Notes: generated by a model from the sequence alone, not told the origin. Numbered from the stretch's first letter, positions 15,466 through 22,202 are shown. The stretch: DNA of 22,202 bases from Lacrimispora sp. 210928-DFI.3.58 (GCF_020554865.1 NZ_JAJCIC010000045.1:1-22202), one strand, 5' to 3'. Translations and numbers: made by a program.

Positions 15466-15500
15466 AGCAGTAAATCCGAAAAAGATTTGCTGCTTTTTTT
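15466..15500 (+). terminator. Strong intrinsic terminator after the cargo genes
   Basis: AGCAGTAAATC (15466-15476) pairs with GATTTGCTGCT (15484-15494) over 11 bp including one G-U pair, with a 7-nt loop and a run of seven T (15494-15500). It separates cargo transcription from the mobilization module. Confidence 0.8.
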
Positions 15501-15851
15501 GCGTCCATTTTTGGCAAATTTCCAAAAGTTCCGTATTAGACAGTGAAGCCAAAAAAGGCTGCCGTTTTTTTCAGACAGCGGGCAAAACACAGCTTCCCAG
15601 ACGCCTTATTGTCGGGAAAGACCGAGCCGCCGGAAAAGTTCTTGCCGGAAAGTCCGTCATTTTTGCTTTTTGCGGTGTTGTAGGGAGTAAGGGGAGAACG
15701 CCGCCCGCAGCCTTTTATAAAAAAGCTGGTTATAGATTTCCCGAAAAAGTGGCAGTAGCAAGTGAACGGCAGTCCGGCAGTTTCTTAGAGCAAGATTCTA
15801 CCGAGGTGCCAAAATTCGCTTTTCGCTCATTTTGCCCCTGCGGGAATCTTG

Positions 15852-15896
15852 TTGGGGAGTGCCTTCCCCAAACCCTGCTTATGCGGCTTACGCCGC
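15852..15896 (+). other. Candidate origin of transfer (oriT)
   Basis: A perfect inverted repeat TTGGGGA/TCCCCAA (15852-15858, 15865-15871) is followed at once by ACCCTGCTTATG and a second inverted repeat GCGGC/GCCGC (15883-15887, 15892-15896). An inverted repeat next to a C-C-T-G-C core resembles MOBP-type nic regions (RP4-like ATCCTGC). It lies 114 nt upstream of mobC. The nick position is not provable from sequence. Confidence 0.45.
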
Positions 15897-16009
15897 TTAA
15901 AAATCCCTCAAAATATTTTTTCGGATTTTTCAAAAACAGTTCCGCTTCACACCCTGTTTTTCTCCTATTAGTGAGAGGACACCACACACAGAAAGGAGGT
16001 CAACCACCT

Positions 16010-16405
16010 ATGAAACGATACAACACACCGCACCGCAGCCGGGTAGTCAAAACACGCATGACCGAGGAAGAATACGCCGAGTTTGCCCAGCGGCTTTCTG
16101 CTTGCAATATGAGCCAAGCCGAGTTTATCCGGCAAGCTATAACCGGGGCAGCCATACGCCCCATCATAACCGTTTCCCCCGTCAACGACGAGCTGCTTGC
16201 CGCTGTCGGGAAGCTGACCGCCGAATACGGCAGGATCGGCGGCAACTTAAACCAGATAGCCCGGACGCTGAACGAGTGGCACAGCCCCTACCCGCAGCTT
16301 GCCGGGGAGGTACGGGCGGCGGTTTCCGACCTTGCTGCCCTAAAGTTTGAAGTCTTGCAGAAAGTGGGTGACGCTGTTGGCAACATTCAAACATATCAGC
16401 TCTAA
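16010..16405 (+). CDS. mobC: MobC-type mobilization accessory protein (131 aa)
   Basis: The N-terminal ~50 residues (RSRVVKTRMTEEEYAEFAQRLSACNMSQAEFIRQAITG) look like a ribbon-helix-helix DNA-binding unit. The segment ELLAAVGKLTAEYGRIGGNLNQIARTLNE is the conserved MobC core. MobC binds the transfer origin and helps the relaxase open it. The ATG at 16010 has AAAGGAGG upstream; the open frame further upstream is noncoding extension. The gene overlaps the relaxase gene by 29 nt. It opens the mobilization-replication-recombination operon. Confidence 0.92.
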   Translation: MKRYNTPHRSRVVKTRMTEEEYAEFAQRLSACNMSQAEFIRQAITGAAIRPIITVSPVNDELLAAVGKLTAEYGRIGGNLNQIARTLNEWHSPYPQLAGEVRAAVSDLAALKFEVLQKVGDAVGNIQTYQL

Positions 16406-18002
16406 AAATGCCGACTATGGCGCAGCGGAAGCCTATCTCACATTTGAGCATGACGAGTTTACCATGAAGCCCACCCTTGATGAAAACGGGCGGCTGATAC
16501 CGAGGGAGGATTACCGCATTTCTTCCCTCAACTGCGGGGGCGAGGATTTCGCTGTTGCCTGTATGCGAGCCAATCTCCGCTATGAGAAAAACCAAAAACG
16601 GGAAGATGTGAAAAGCCACCACTATATCATCAGCTTTGACCCACGGGACGGGACAGACAATGGCTTGACCGTAGACCGGGCGCAGGAGCTGGGAGAGCAG
16701 TTCTGCAAGGAGCATTTCCCCGGACACCAAGCCTTAGTCTGCACCCACCCGGACGGGCATAACCACAGCGGCAATATCCATGTGCATATCGTCATCAACT
16801 CCCTGCGGATTTACGAAGTCCCGCTTCTGCCCTACATGGACAGACCAGCCGACACACGGGAGGGCTGCAAGCACCGCTGCACCAATGCCGCTATGGAATA
16901 TTTCAAGAGCGAAGTCATGGAGATGTGCCACCGGGAGGGGCTTTACCAAATCGACCTCTTGAACGGCAGCAAGGAACGGATAACCGAACGGGAATACTGG
17001 GCGGCAAAGAAAGGGCAGCTTGCCCTTGATAAAGAGAACGCTGTCAGAGAAGCCGCAGGACAGCCGACCAAGCCCACCAAGTTTGAAACGGACAAGGCGA
17101 AGCTGCGCCGGACGATACGGCAGGCACTTTCCCAAGCTGGCAGCTTTGACGAGTTTTCTTCCCTTTTGCTGCGGGAGGGTGTGACCGTCAAGGAGAGCCG
17201 GGGGCGGCTTTCCTACCTCACGCCGGACAGGACAAAGCCTATCACAGCCCGGAAGCTGGGGGACGATTTTGACAAGGCTGCTGTCCTTGCCCTGCTCACG
17301 CAGAACGCCCACAGAGCCGCCGAACAGACCAAAGGCATACCCGAATACCCTGCCGCAGTTAAAAAGCCGTCACAAGGGGAAAAAACCACAAAAACCACCC
17401 CGGCAGACAACACCTTGCAGCGCATGGTTGACCGGGAAGCCAAGCGAGCCGAGGGCAAGGGCGTGGGCTATGACCGCTGGGCGGCAAAGCACAACCTAAA
17501 GCAGATGGCAGCTACCGTTACCGCCTATCAGCAGTACGGCTTTTCCTCCCCGGAGGAACTGGACGAAGCCTGTTCTGCCGCCTATGCCGCCATGCAGGAA
17601 AGCCTTACAGAGCAGAAGCAGGTGGAAAAGACGCTGAACGGGAAAAAGGAGCTGCAACGGCAGGTGCTTGCCTATTCCAAGACCCGCCCTGTCCGGGACG
17701 GGCTGAAACAGCAGAAAAACGCCAAAGCAAAAGCAGCCTACCGACAGAAGCACGAAAGCGACTTTATCATAGCAGACGCAGCCGCCCGCTATTTCAGGGA
17801 GAACGGCATTTCCAAGCTGCCGAGCTATAAAGCCCTGCAAGCAGAGATTGAAACCCTTATCAAAGAGAAAAACAGCGGCTACAACGATTACCGGGCAAAA
17901 CGGGAGGAATACCGCCGCTTACAGACTGTCAAGGGCAATATCGACCAGATTTTACGCCGGAGCGAGCCGCAGCGCAGAAAGGAGCAGAGCCATGAACGGT
18001 AA
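16377..18002 (+). CDS. Relaxase / mobilization nuclease (541 aa, MOBP-like)
   Basis: The N-terminal domain carries relaxase motifs: an early tyrosine region (ATFKHISSKNADYGAAEAYL), KSHHYIISFDP, and the metal-binding histidines in HPDGHNHSGNIHVHIVIN (HNH at 128-130, HVH at 135-137). The middle and C-terminal parts are long, basic and helical (from ~320), as usual for relaxases of Clostridia mobilizable elements. The start chosen is TTG 16377, giving MATFKHISSKN as in relatives; an upstream ATG at 16347 and a GTG at 16368 are alternatives with poorer context. The enzyme nicks oriT, stays bound to the 5' end and is passed to a coupling protein. All key residues seem intact. Confidence 0.9.
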   Translation: MATFKHISSKNADYGAAEAYLTFEHDEFTMKPTLDENGRLIPREDYRISSLNCGGEDFAVACMRANLRYEKNQKREDVKSHHYIISFDPRDGTDNGLTVDRAQELGEQFCKEHFPGHQALVCTHPDGHNHSGNIHVHIVINSLRIYEVPLLPYMDRPADTREGCKHRCTNAAMEYFKSEVMEMCHREGLYQIDLLNGSKERITEREYWAAKKGQLALDKENAVREAAGQPTKPTKFETDKAKLRRTIRQALSQAGSFDEFSSLLLREGVTVKESRGRLSYLTPDRTKPITARKLGDDFDKAAVLALLTQNAHRAAEQTKGIPEYPAAVKKPSQGEKTTKTTPADNTLQRMVDREAKRAEGKGVGYDRWAAKHNLKQMAATVTAYQQYGFSSPEELDEACSAAYAAMQESLTEQKQVEKTLNGKKELQRQVLAYSKTRPVRDGLKQQKNAKAKAAYRQKHESDFIIADAAARYFRENGISKLPSYKALQAEIETLIKEKNSGYNDYRAKREEYRRLQTVKGNIDQILRRSEPQRRKEQSHER

Positions 18003-18378
18003 TATCCCCCGCATGGACTACCGCCAGTACCGTGTAGCCCGCCGCCTTGTGCATGAGTGCTGCAACTATGACAGCGGGAACTGCCTGCTGTTGGAGGACG
18101 GCGAGCCTTGCGTGTGTGTACAGAGTATCAGCTATTCGCTGCTCTGCCGCTGGTTTACTGCCGCTGTCCTGCCCCTTAATGAAGCACTGGAAGCCGCCCT
18201 CATGCGCCGGGGAAGCCGGAAACGCTGCGCTGTCTGCGGGGCGTTCTTCTTCCCAAAATCCAACCGGGGGAAATACTGCCCGGACTGCGCCGGACGCATG
18301 AAGCGGATAAACGCCGCCAGACGGAAGCGGAAACAAAGGGAGAAATGTCACGCTTTAGGGCATTTCAAACCCGCATAA
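17992..18378 (+). CDS. Cysteine-rich VLP protein (128 aa)
   Basis: The protein has an N-terminal Cys cluster (HECCNYDSGNCLLLEDGEPCVC, Cys23, 24, 31, 40, 42) and a C-terminal zinc-ribbon (CAVC at 79-82, CPDC at 96-99) followed by a basic tail (RRKRKQREK). This is the cysteine-rich VLP family found after the relaxase in Clostridia mobile elements. It probably binds zinc and nucleic acid; its job is unknown. AAGGAG lies upstream of ATG 17992, and the start overlaps the relaxase stop by 11 nt. Confidence 0.88.
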   Translation: MNGNIPRMDYRQYRVARRLVHECCNYDSGNCLLLEDGEPCVCVQSISYSLLCRWFTAAVLPLNEALEAALMRRGSRKRCAVCGAFFFPKSNRGKYCPDCAGRMKRINAARRKRKQREKCHALGHFKPA

Positions 18379-18382
18379 ATCA

Positions 18383-18446
18383 AGGGTTTTTAGGAGGGTG
18401 TCAAAGGGTGCGTGATACATTTATCCTTTTCCCTTAAAAACGCCCT
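18383..18446 (+). repeat. Imperfect inverted repeat between the VLP and repA genes
   Basis: An AGGG-TTTTTA-GGAGGG arm (about 18383-18398) faces a CCCTTAAAAACGCCCT arm (about 18431-18446). It occupies most of the 130-bp gap before repA and could be a weak terminator, an operator or a replication-related site. Confidence 0.4.
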
Positions 18447-18508
18447 CTAAAAGCGTAACAGAACCCACAGACAGACACCACAAGGAGGTGAACCCTATCG
18501 CTGATTAT

Positions 18509-19249
18509 ATGACCGCAGAAACGGAGCTGCCCGCTTACCTGCCTTACCCCCGTTTCCTGCTGAAAATGGACATATCCCACACCGCCAAGCTACTATATGC
18601 GCTGCTGTTAGACCGCTCCACCCTTTCGCAGAAGAACGGCTGGCAGGACAGCGAAGGACGGACATACATTGTCTACCCCATAGCAGAGATAGCGGAAATG
18701 CTGGATAAAGGCTGCACCACCATAAAGGGCGCACTGAACGAACTGGATGCTGCCGGGCTGCTGGAGCGCAGACGGATGGGCTTTTCTGCCGCCAACCGTC
18801 TGTATGTGAAAGTGCCGCCTATCCCAGTGGTACAGTTTTCCGACCAACTGACGGACAAAAAACCGACCCTCATAAGGGCGGGAAACCGACCAACTGACAG
18901 CCGGAAAACTGACCTTATGACGGACGGAAAACCGTCCCCTAACCAAACTAATATAAACAACCTAATAGAGAGCCAAACAAAAAGAGCGAGTGAGGGGCAG
19001 CCCCCCGCCGCTTATGGCAGATATAAAAACGTATTCCTTTCTGACGCAGAACTTATGGAGCTGGAACAGGACTTCCCCGGCAAGTGGGAGTATTACCTTG
19101 ACCGCCTTTCCTGCCATATCGCTTCCACTGGGAAGCAGTACCAGAACCATGCAGCCACCATTTACAAGTGGGCGCAGGAGGACGCTGCCAAAGAGAAGCC
19201 AAAGAAAGGCATACCGGACTATTCATTCAAGGAGGGAGAAAGCCTATGA
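18509..19249 (+). CDS. Replication initiator protein A-like (246 aa)
   Basis: Residues ~10-110 match the RepA_N-type head (PAYLPYPRFLLKMDISHTAKLLYALLLDRSTLSQKNGW, YPIAEIAEMLDKG, IKGALNELDAAGLLERRRMG), a winged-helix DNA-binding fold. A variable linker follows (to ~165). The C-terminus (YKNVFLSDAELMELEQDFPGKWEYYLDRLSCHIASTGKQYQNHAATIYKWAQED) is the DUF6017-like tail seen in these initiators. It would start replication of the excised circle together with the DnaC-like ATPase. The start is uncertain: ATG 18509 is 20 nt from AAGGAGG, GTG 18488 overlaps that site, and an ATC at 18497 has ideal spacing. The stop overlaps the next start (ATGA). Confidence 0.88.
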   Translation: MTAETELPAYLPYPRFLLKMDISHTAKLLYALLLDRSTLSQKNGWQDSEGRTYIVYPIAEIAEMLDKGCTTIKGALNELDAAGLLERRRMGFSAANRLYVKVPPIPVVQFSDQLTDKKPTLIRAGNRPTDSRKTDLMTDGKPSPNQTNINNLIESQTKRASEGQPPAAYGRYKNVFLSDAELMELEQDFPGKWEYYLDRLSCHIASTGKQYQNHAATIYKWAQEDAAKEKPKKGIPDYSFKEGESL

Positions 19250-20100
19250 CCGATACAATCCACAACACCATACTGCCTATGACCGACACCACAGCCGAGC
19301 CGGAGGATTACACCGGGGAGGACGGGCTTTTATACTGCGGCAAATGCCGGAAACCCAAAGAAGCCTATTTCCCGGAGGGCAAGACCTTTTTCGGGCGTGA
19401 CCGCCACCCGTCAGAGTGCGACTGCCAGCGGGCAGCCCGTAAGGAACGGGAAGCCGCCGAGAAGCAGCGCAGCCACCTTGAAACGGTGGAACGACTGAAA
19501 CGGCAGGGCTTTACAGACAAGACCATGCAGGACTGGACATTTGACAACGATAACGGAAGCTGCCCGCAGATGAAGAGCGCCGCCGGATATGTGGAACGCT
19601 GGGAACAGATAAAGGACGGGAACTACGGGCTGCTCTTGTGGGGCAGGGTAGGCACTGGAAAAAGCTATTTTGCCGGGTGTATTGCAAACGCCCTCATGGA
19701 GCAGGAAGTCCCGGTGTGCATGACAAACTTTGCAACGATACTCAATGACCTTGCCGCCAGCTTTGCGGGCAGGAACGAATATATTTCCCGCCTTTGCAGC
19801 TTCCCCCTGCTCATCATTGACGATTTTGGAATGGAGCGTGGCACAGAATACGGTCTGGAACAGGTCTACAACGTGATTGACAGCCGCTACCGGAGCAGGA
19901 AGCCGCTGATTGTGACGACCAACCTCACGCTGGAGGAATTGCAGCACCCGGAGGACACCGCCCACGCCCGCATTTATGACCGCCTGCTTGAAATGTGTTC
20001 CCCTCTCTGCTTTACCGGGGAGAATTTGAGGAAAGCCGCCGCACAGGGGAAAATGGAACAGCTGAAACGGCTGCTTGCCGGAAAGGAGATTTGCCTATGA
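19246..20100 (+). CDS. DnaC/IstB-like AAA+ ATPase, helicase loader type (284 aa)
   Basis: An N-terminal Cys motif (CGKC 31-34, CDC 58-60) and an acidic/basic helix precede the AAA+ module: Walker A GRVGTGKS (133-140), Walker B LLIIDDFG (189-196), then VIDSRYRSRKPLIVTTNLTLEEL (sensor 1) and ARIYDRLLEMC (arginine finger region). This is the DnaC/DnaI-like ATPase paired with RepA in mobile elements, likely loading the replicative helicase. ATG 19246 overlaps the repA stop by four bases; the longer open frame to 19168 is overlap. The stop also overlaps the next start (ATGA). Confidence 0.92.
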   Translation: MTDTIHNTILPMTDTTAEPEDYTGEDGLLYCGKCRKPKEAYFPEGKTFFGRDRHPSECDCQRAARKEREAAEKQRSHLETVERLKRQGFTDKTMQDWTFDNDNGSCPQMKSAAGYVERWEQIKDGNYGLLLWGRVGTGKSYFAGCIANALMEQEVPVCMTNFATILNDLAASFAGRNEYISRLCSFPLLIIDDFGMERGTEYGLEQVYNVIDSRYRSRKPLIVTTNLTLEELQHPEDTAHARIYDRLLEMCSPLCFTGENLRKAAAQGKMEQLKRLLAGKEICL

Positions 20101-20291
20101 CCGACACCCAGAGAAACAAACGCCCTGCCCGCCGCCCGGACTGCGTGACCGAAACGAGGATAGGCAACACAATCCTTGTGGTGTCTGGCTTTTTCAAGGA
20201 GGGGGCGACCGACACCGCCGCTGACAAGATGATGAAAGTGCTGGAAGCAGAAGCCGCCGCCGGATATTTGACCTGTGATAAGCCTGATTGA
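20097..20291 (+). CDS. TnpW family small transposon protein (64 aa)
   Basis: The 64-aa protein has the TnpW pattern: a basic N-terminus (QRNKRPARRPDCVTETRIGNTILVVSGFF) and an acidic helical end with TAADKMMKVLEAE. It is translationally coupled to the DnaC-like gene (ATGA overlap) and precedes the recombinase by 127 nt, as in related transposons. Function unknown; position suggests regulation or assistance of recombination or replication. Confidence 0.85.
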   Translation: MTDTQRNKRPARRPDCVTETRIGNTILVVSGFFKEGATDTAADKMMKVLEAEAAAGYLTCDKPD

Positions 20292-20349
20292 AAAACCGTC
20301 ATTTTTACCGACCGTAAAGAAGCAGATTTGACGCTTTTGCCGCTATACA

Positions 20350-20402
20350 GACAGCCGCCCCATGTGGTACAATCAAGGTACGGAATAGTGGGGCTGGCTG
20401 TC
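20350..20402 (+). promoter_or_regulatory. Recombinase control region: inverted repeat enclosing a -10 box
   Basis: GACAGCCGCCCCA (20350-20362) faces TGGGGCTGGCTGTC (20389-20402), complementary except for one extra base. A consensus-like -10 TACAAT (20368-20373) lies between the arms, with no strong -35. The right arm ends 6 nt before the GGAGG (20409-20413) of the recombinase gene. Confidence 0.6.
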
Positions 20403-20418
20403 GGAAACGGAGGAATTT

Positions 20419-22044
20419 ATGTTAAGACAGACCACCCAGCAACTCATTACCGCCCTTTACCCAAGACTGTCCCATGAGGACGAGCTGCAAGGCGAGAGCA
20501 ATTCCATTTCCAACCAAAAGAGGATTTTGGAAACCTATGCCAAACAGAATGGATTTTCTAATCTGCGCTGGTACACCGACGACGGTTATTCCGGGGCGAA
20601 CTTTCAAAGACCCGGATTTCAAGCCATGCTTGCAGACATTGAAGCCGGGAAAGTCGGGACAGTTATCGTCAAGGATATGTCGAGGTTAGGGCGAAACTAC
20701 TTACAGGTGGGAATGTATACGGAAATGATTTTTCCACAGAAAGGTGTCCGCTTCATCGCTATCAATGACGGAGTGGACAGCGCACAGGGGGAAAATGATT
20801 TTGCCCCGCTGCGGAACATTTTTAACGAATGGCTGGTGAGAGATACGAGCAAGAAAATCAAGGCAGTAAAACGCTCTAAGGGCATGAGTGGAAAGCCCAT
20901 CACAAGCAAGCCCGTCTATGGCTACCTCATGGACGAGGACGAAAATTTCATCATTGACGAGGAAGCCGCCCCGGTGGTACGGCAGATTTACAGCCTTTGC
21001 CTTGCCGGGAACGGTCCGACCAAGATAGCCCGTATGCTGACCGAGCAGCAAATCCCCACGCCGGGGACACTGGAATACCGCAGGACGGGAAGCACCCGCC
21101 GCTACCACCCCGGCTATGAGTGCAAGTGGGCGACCAATACCGTGGTTCATCTGCTGGAAAACCGGGAATATACGGGCTGTCTGGTAAACTTTAAGACCGA
21201 GAAGCCGTCCTACAAGCTGAAACACAGCATAGAAAATCCCCCGGAAAAGCAGGCGGTTTTTGAGAACCACCATGAGCCTATCATTGACCGGGAAACGTGG
21301 GAACGGGTGCAGGAGTTACGCAAGCAGCGCAAACGCCCCAACCGTTATGACGAAGTGGGCTTGTTCTCCGGCATACTCTTTTGTGCCGACTGCGGCAGCG
21401 TGATGTACCAGCAGCGATACCAGACGGACAAGCGCAAGCAGGACTGTTATATCTGCGGAAGCTACAAGAAACGCACCGCCGACTGTACGGCGCACTTTAT
21501 CCGTACCGACCTTTTGACCGCTGGCGTACTCTCCAATCTGCGGAAAGTTACCAGCTATGCGGCAAAGCATGAAGCCCGGTTTATGAAGCTTTTAATCGAG
21601 CAGAAAGAGGACGGGGACAGACGCAGGAACGCCGCCAAGAAAAAGGAGCTGGAAGCCGCCGAGAAACGCATAGCCGAGTTATCTGCTATCTTCAAGCGGC
21701 TGTATGAGGACAGCGTAACCGGGCGCATATCGGACGAGCGTTTCACAGAGCTGTCGGCAGACTATGAAGCCGAGCAGAAAGAACTGAAAGAACGTGCCGC
21801 CAGACTGCGGGAAGAACTTTCCAAAGCGCAGGAAGCCACCGCAAACGCTGAAAAGTTTATGAATGTGGTACGCAGGCACACTACCATTGAAGAACTTACC
21901 CCTACTCTGCTGCGGGAGTTTGTGGAGAAAATCGTTGTCCATGAAAGCGTTGCCCTTGACGGGAAACGCCGGGGCAAGTTACGCAGACAGGAAATCGAAA
22001 TCTATTATTCTTTTGTCGGCAAGGTAGAACTGCCCGACACCTAA
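20419..22044 (+). CDS. Large serine recombinase, TndX/TnpX-like (541 aa)
   Basis: The N-terminal resolvase domain has the catalytic serine in ALYPRLSHEDEL (Ser18), GYSGANFQRPGFQAMLADIEAGKV and VIVKDMSRLGRNYLQVG. A recombinase domain spans ~170-270 (GYLMDEDENFIIDEEAAPVVRQIYSLCLAGNGPTKIARML). A zinc-ribbon follows (C322, C325, C343, C346, C356), then a coiled-coil (~385-470) and a C-terminal segment. This is the architecture of recombinases that excise and insert Tn4451/Tn5397-type elements at dinucleotide sites. GGAGG lies 5 nt before the ATG. It is the last gene before the right end, so it most likely mobilises 14299-22129. No damage is visible. Confidence 0.95.
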   Translation: MLRQTTQQLITALYPRLSHEDELQGESNSISNQKRILETYAKQNGFSNLRWYTDDGYSGANFQRPGFQAMLADIEAGKVGTVIVKDMSRLGRNYLQVGMYTEMIFPQKGVRFIAINDGVDSAQGENDFAPLRNIFNEWLVRDTSKKIKAVKRSKGMSGKPITSKPVYGYLMDEDENFIIDEEAAPVVRQIYSLCLAGNGPTKIARMLTEQQIPTPGTLEYRRTGSTRRYHPGYECKWATNTVVHLLENREYTGCLVNFKTEKPSYKLKHSIENPPEKQAVFENHHEPIIDRETWERVQELRKQRKRPNRYDEVGLFSGILFCADCGSVMYQQRYQTDKRKQDCYICGSYKKRTADCTAHFIRTDLLTAGVLSNLRKVTSYAAKHEARFMKLLIEQKEDGDRRRNAAKKKELEAAEKRIAELSAIFKRLYEDSVTGRISDERFTELSADYEAEQKELKERAARLREELSKAQEATANAEKFMNVVRRHTTIEELTPTLLREFVEKIVVHESVALDGKRRGKLRRQEIEIYYSFVGKVELPDT

Positions 22045-22052
22045 CCGCCCGA

Positions 22053-22099
22053 CCTATCCGACATACCTCATGTGCCGGATAGGAACGGCAAAATTTTTT
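22053..22099 (+). terminator. Hairpin after the recombinase gene, likely terminator
   Basis: CCTATCCG (22053-22060) pairs with CGGATAGG (22076-22083), with an inner ACAT/ATGT stem. A run of six T follows at 22094-22099 after a 10-nt gap. The gap makes it less than ideal, but it lies right behind the stop and before the element end. Confidence 0.55.
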
Positions 22100-22114
22100 A
22101 CACTTCTATTACTT

Positions 22115-22131
22115 CTTTATCACACATAAGC
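22115..22131 (+). repeat. Right attachment site (attR): terminal inverted repeat plus GC
   Basis: CTTTATCACACATAA (22115-22129) is the inverted partner of the left end, and GC follows at 22130-22131. Directly after it maff2 resumes in the register that completes the left half. The recombinase gene ends 70 nt before this repeat. Confidence 0.8.
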
Positions 22132-22168
22132 GAAGTCGCAGGGCGTCAAGCAGTTTATGGCTAATTAA
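22130..22168 (+). pseudogene. maff2, 3' continuation after the nested element, itself cut short
   Basis: Codons GCG AAG TCG CAG GGC GTC AAG CAG TTT ATG GCT read AKSQGVKQFMA, the conserved middle of Maff2, in the register that completes the left half at 14298. The family normally goes on to a glycine-rich stretch and a second hydrophobic helix. Here an AAT and a TAA stop follow, and the DNA becomes purine-rich and AT-rich (22163-22202). The fragment has no start of its own. Confidence 0.8.
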
Positions 22169-22202
22169 AGGGAACAAAAAGAAAGGAAAAGCACAATCCA
22201 GA

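Larger units (their letters stand above)
15384..16009 (+). other. Noncoding transfer region of the nested element (626 bp)
   Basis: No gene is supported here. A frame open to 15749 reads into mobC but lacks a ribosome site. From about 15435 the composition changes from AT-rich to the element's usual GC-rich. The region holds a terminator (15466-15500), a CAGC..TTTTATAAAA..GCTG hairpin (15708-15728), three GGCAGT copies (starting 15751, 15768 and 15776) and paired inverted repeats beside an oriT-like core (15852-15896). Such a stretch directly upstream of mobC is the expected place for the transfer origin. Confidence 0.6.
14299..22129 (+). mobile_element. Nested mobilizable element (~7.83 kb) inserted in maff2, with a large serine recombinase
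   Basis: Both ends are visible. The outside flanks (up to 14298, and from 22130) are the two halves of maff2, and both carry GC at the joint. The outer 15 bp of the element are imperfect inverted repeats. Inside are a cargo pair, mobC, relaxase, cysteine-rich VLP, repA, a DnaC-like gene, tnpW and a TndX/TnpX-like serine recombinase adjacent to the right end. Serine recombinases of this class excise a circle and leave a dinucleotide at the joint. The published TnpX/TndX examples I recall use GA; here it is GC. No mating-pore genes are present, so transfer would need a helper. Confidence 0.88.
10125..22202. mobile_element. Left part of a Tn1549-like integrative conjugative element (host of the nested element)
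   Basis: From about 10125-10133 the sequence changes from the hsdS coding region to GC-rich DNA. Its plus-strand gene order, DUF6017 replication-initiator-like gene, DUF5348, pcfB, virD4, maff2, is known from Tn1549-like and other Clostridia conjugative elements. The integrase, relaxase and mating-pore genes of this ICE would lie beyond the window. The left boundary is inferred from the loss of HsdS homology; the right boundary is not in the window. The stretch 14299-22129 is a separate insertion inside this element. Confidence 0.75.

Noticed and set aside
15749..16009. Long open upstream extension of the mobC frame
   Set aside because: The strong ribosome site stands at the 16010 ATG, and the upstream part overlaps inverted repeats of the presumed transfer origin and looks noncoding.
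1..22202. CRISPR array, tRNA or rRNA genes
   Set aside because: No regularly spaced repeats and no tRNA- or rRNA-like sequence was seen on reading. The only tandem repeats are coding ones in the DUF6017 linker.

Overview
The window looks like accessory DNA from a gut-type Clostridia (Bacillota; Lachnospiraceae or Oscillospiraceae style). The evidence is the strong AGGAGG ribosome binding sites and a set of conjugative and mobilizable-element genes (PcfB, VirD4, Maff2, MobC, cysteine-rich VLP, TnpW, TndX/TnpX-like serine recombinase) typical of Tn1549-like elements in that class. The genus cannot be named from sequence alone.

Region 1 (1-10124, all minus strand, moderate GC) is one long, tightly packed defence/repair operon read right to left. 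It holds a 5'-truncated hsdS, an hsdR broken by a single-base frameshift in a G6 tract, a MmcQ/YjbR-family gene, a Y-family (UmuC-like) polymerase, an unrecognised 278-aa protein, a PD-(D/E)XK nuclease-like protein, an unrecognised 512-aa protein and the start of one more gene. No hsdM is present. The front of hsdS is cut off at about 10125-10133, where unrelated GC-rich DNA begins. The missing hsdM and hsdS 5' end should lie beyond the far end of the inserted element.

Region 2 (about 10125-14298, plus strand, GC-rich) is the left end of a Tn1549-like integrative conjugative element (ICE). It has a noncoding end with paired 9-bp direct repeats, a DUF6017 replication-initiator-like gene with an in-frame Cys-rich leader, DUF5348, pcfB, virD4 and the first 42 codons of maff2.

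Region 3 (14299-22129, plus strand) is a complete element of about 7.83 kb inserted in maff2. Both ends can be read directly. A GC dinucleotide flanks the element on each side (14297-14298 and 22130-22131), the outermost 15 bp form an imperfect inverted repeat (12/15), and joining the flanks restores the maff2 frame (SNAKSQGVKQFMA). Its left 1.1 kb is an AT-rich cargo: a secreted Cys/His-rich protein and a lipoprotein. After a 0.6-kb noncoding stretch with an oriT-like structure come mobC, a relaxase gene, the cysteine-rich VLP gene, repA, a DnaC-like ATPase gene, tnpW and a large serine recombinase gene that probably moves the element. The element lacks its own conjugation apparatus and sits next to the coupling-protein gene of its host ICE.

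The last 73 bases resume maff2 but leave it again after the Met-Ala codons. This raises the possibility of a second insertion starting at another GC dinucleotide (22160-22161).

Taken together, the window shows three levels of nesting: a restriction/repair operon split by an ICE, the ICE split by a serine-recombinase element, and that element carrying an AT-rich cargo from another source.
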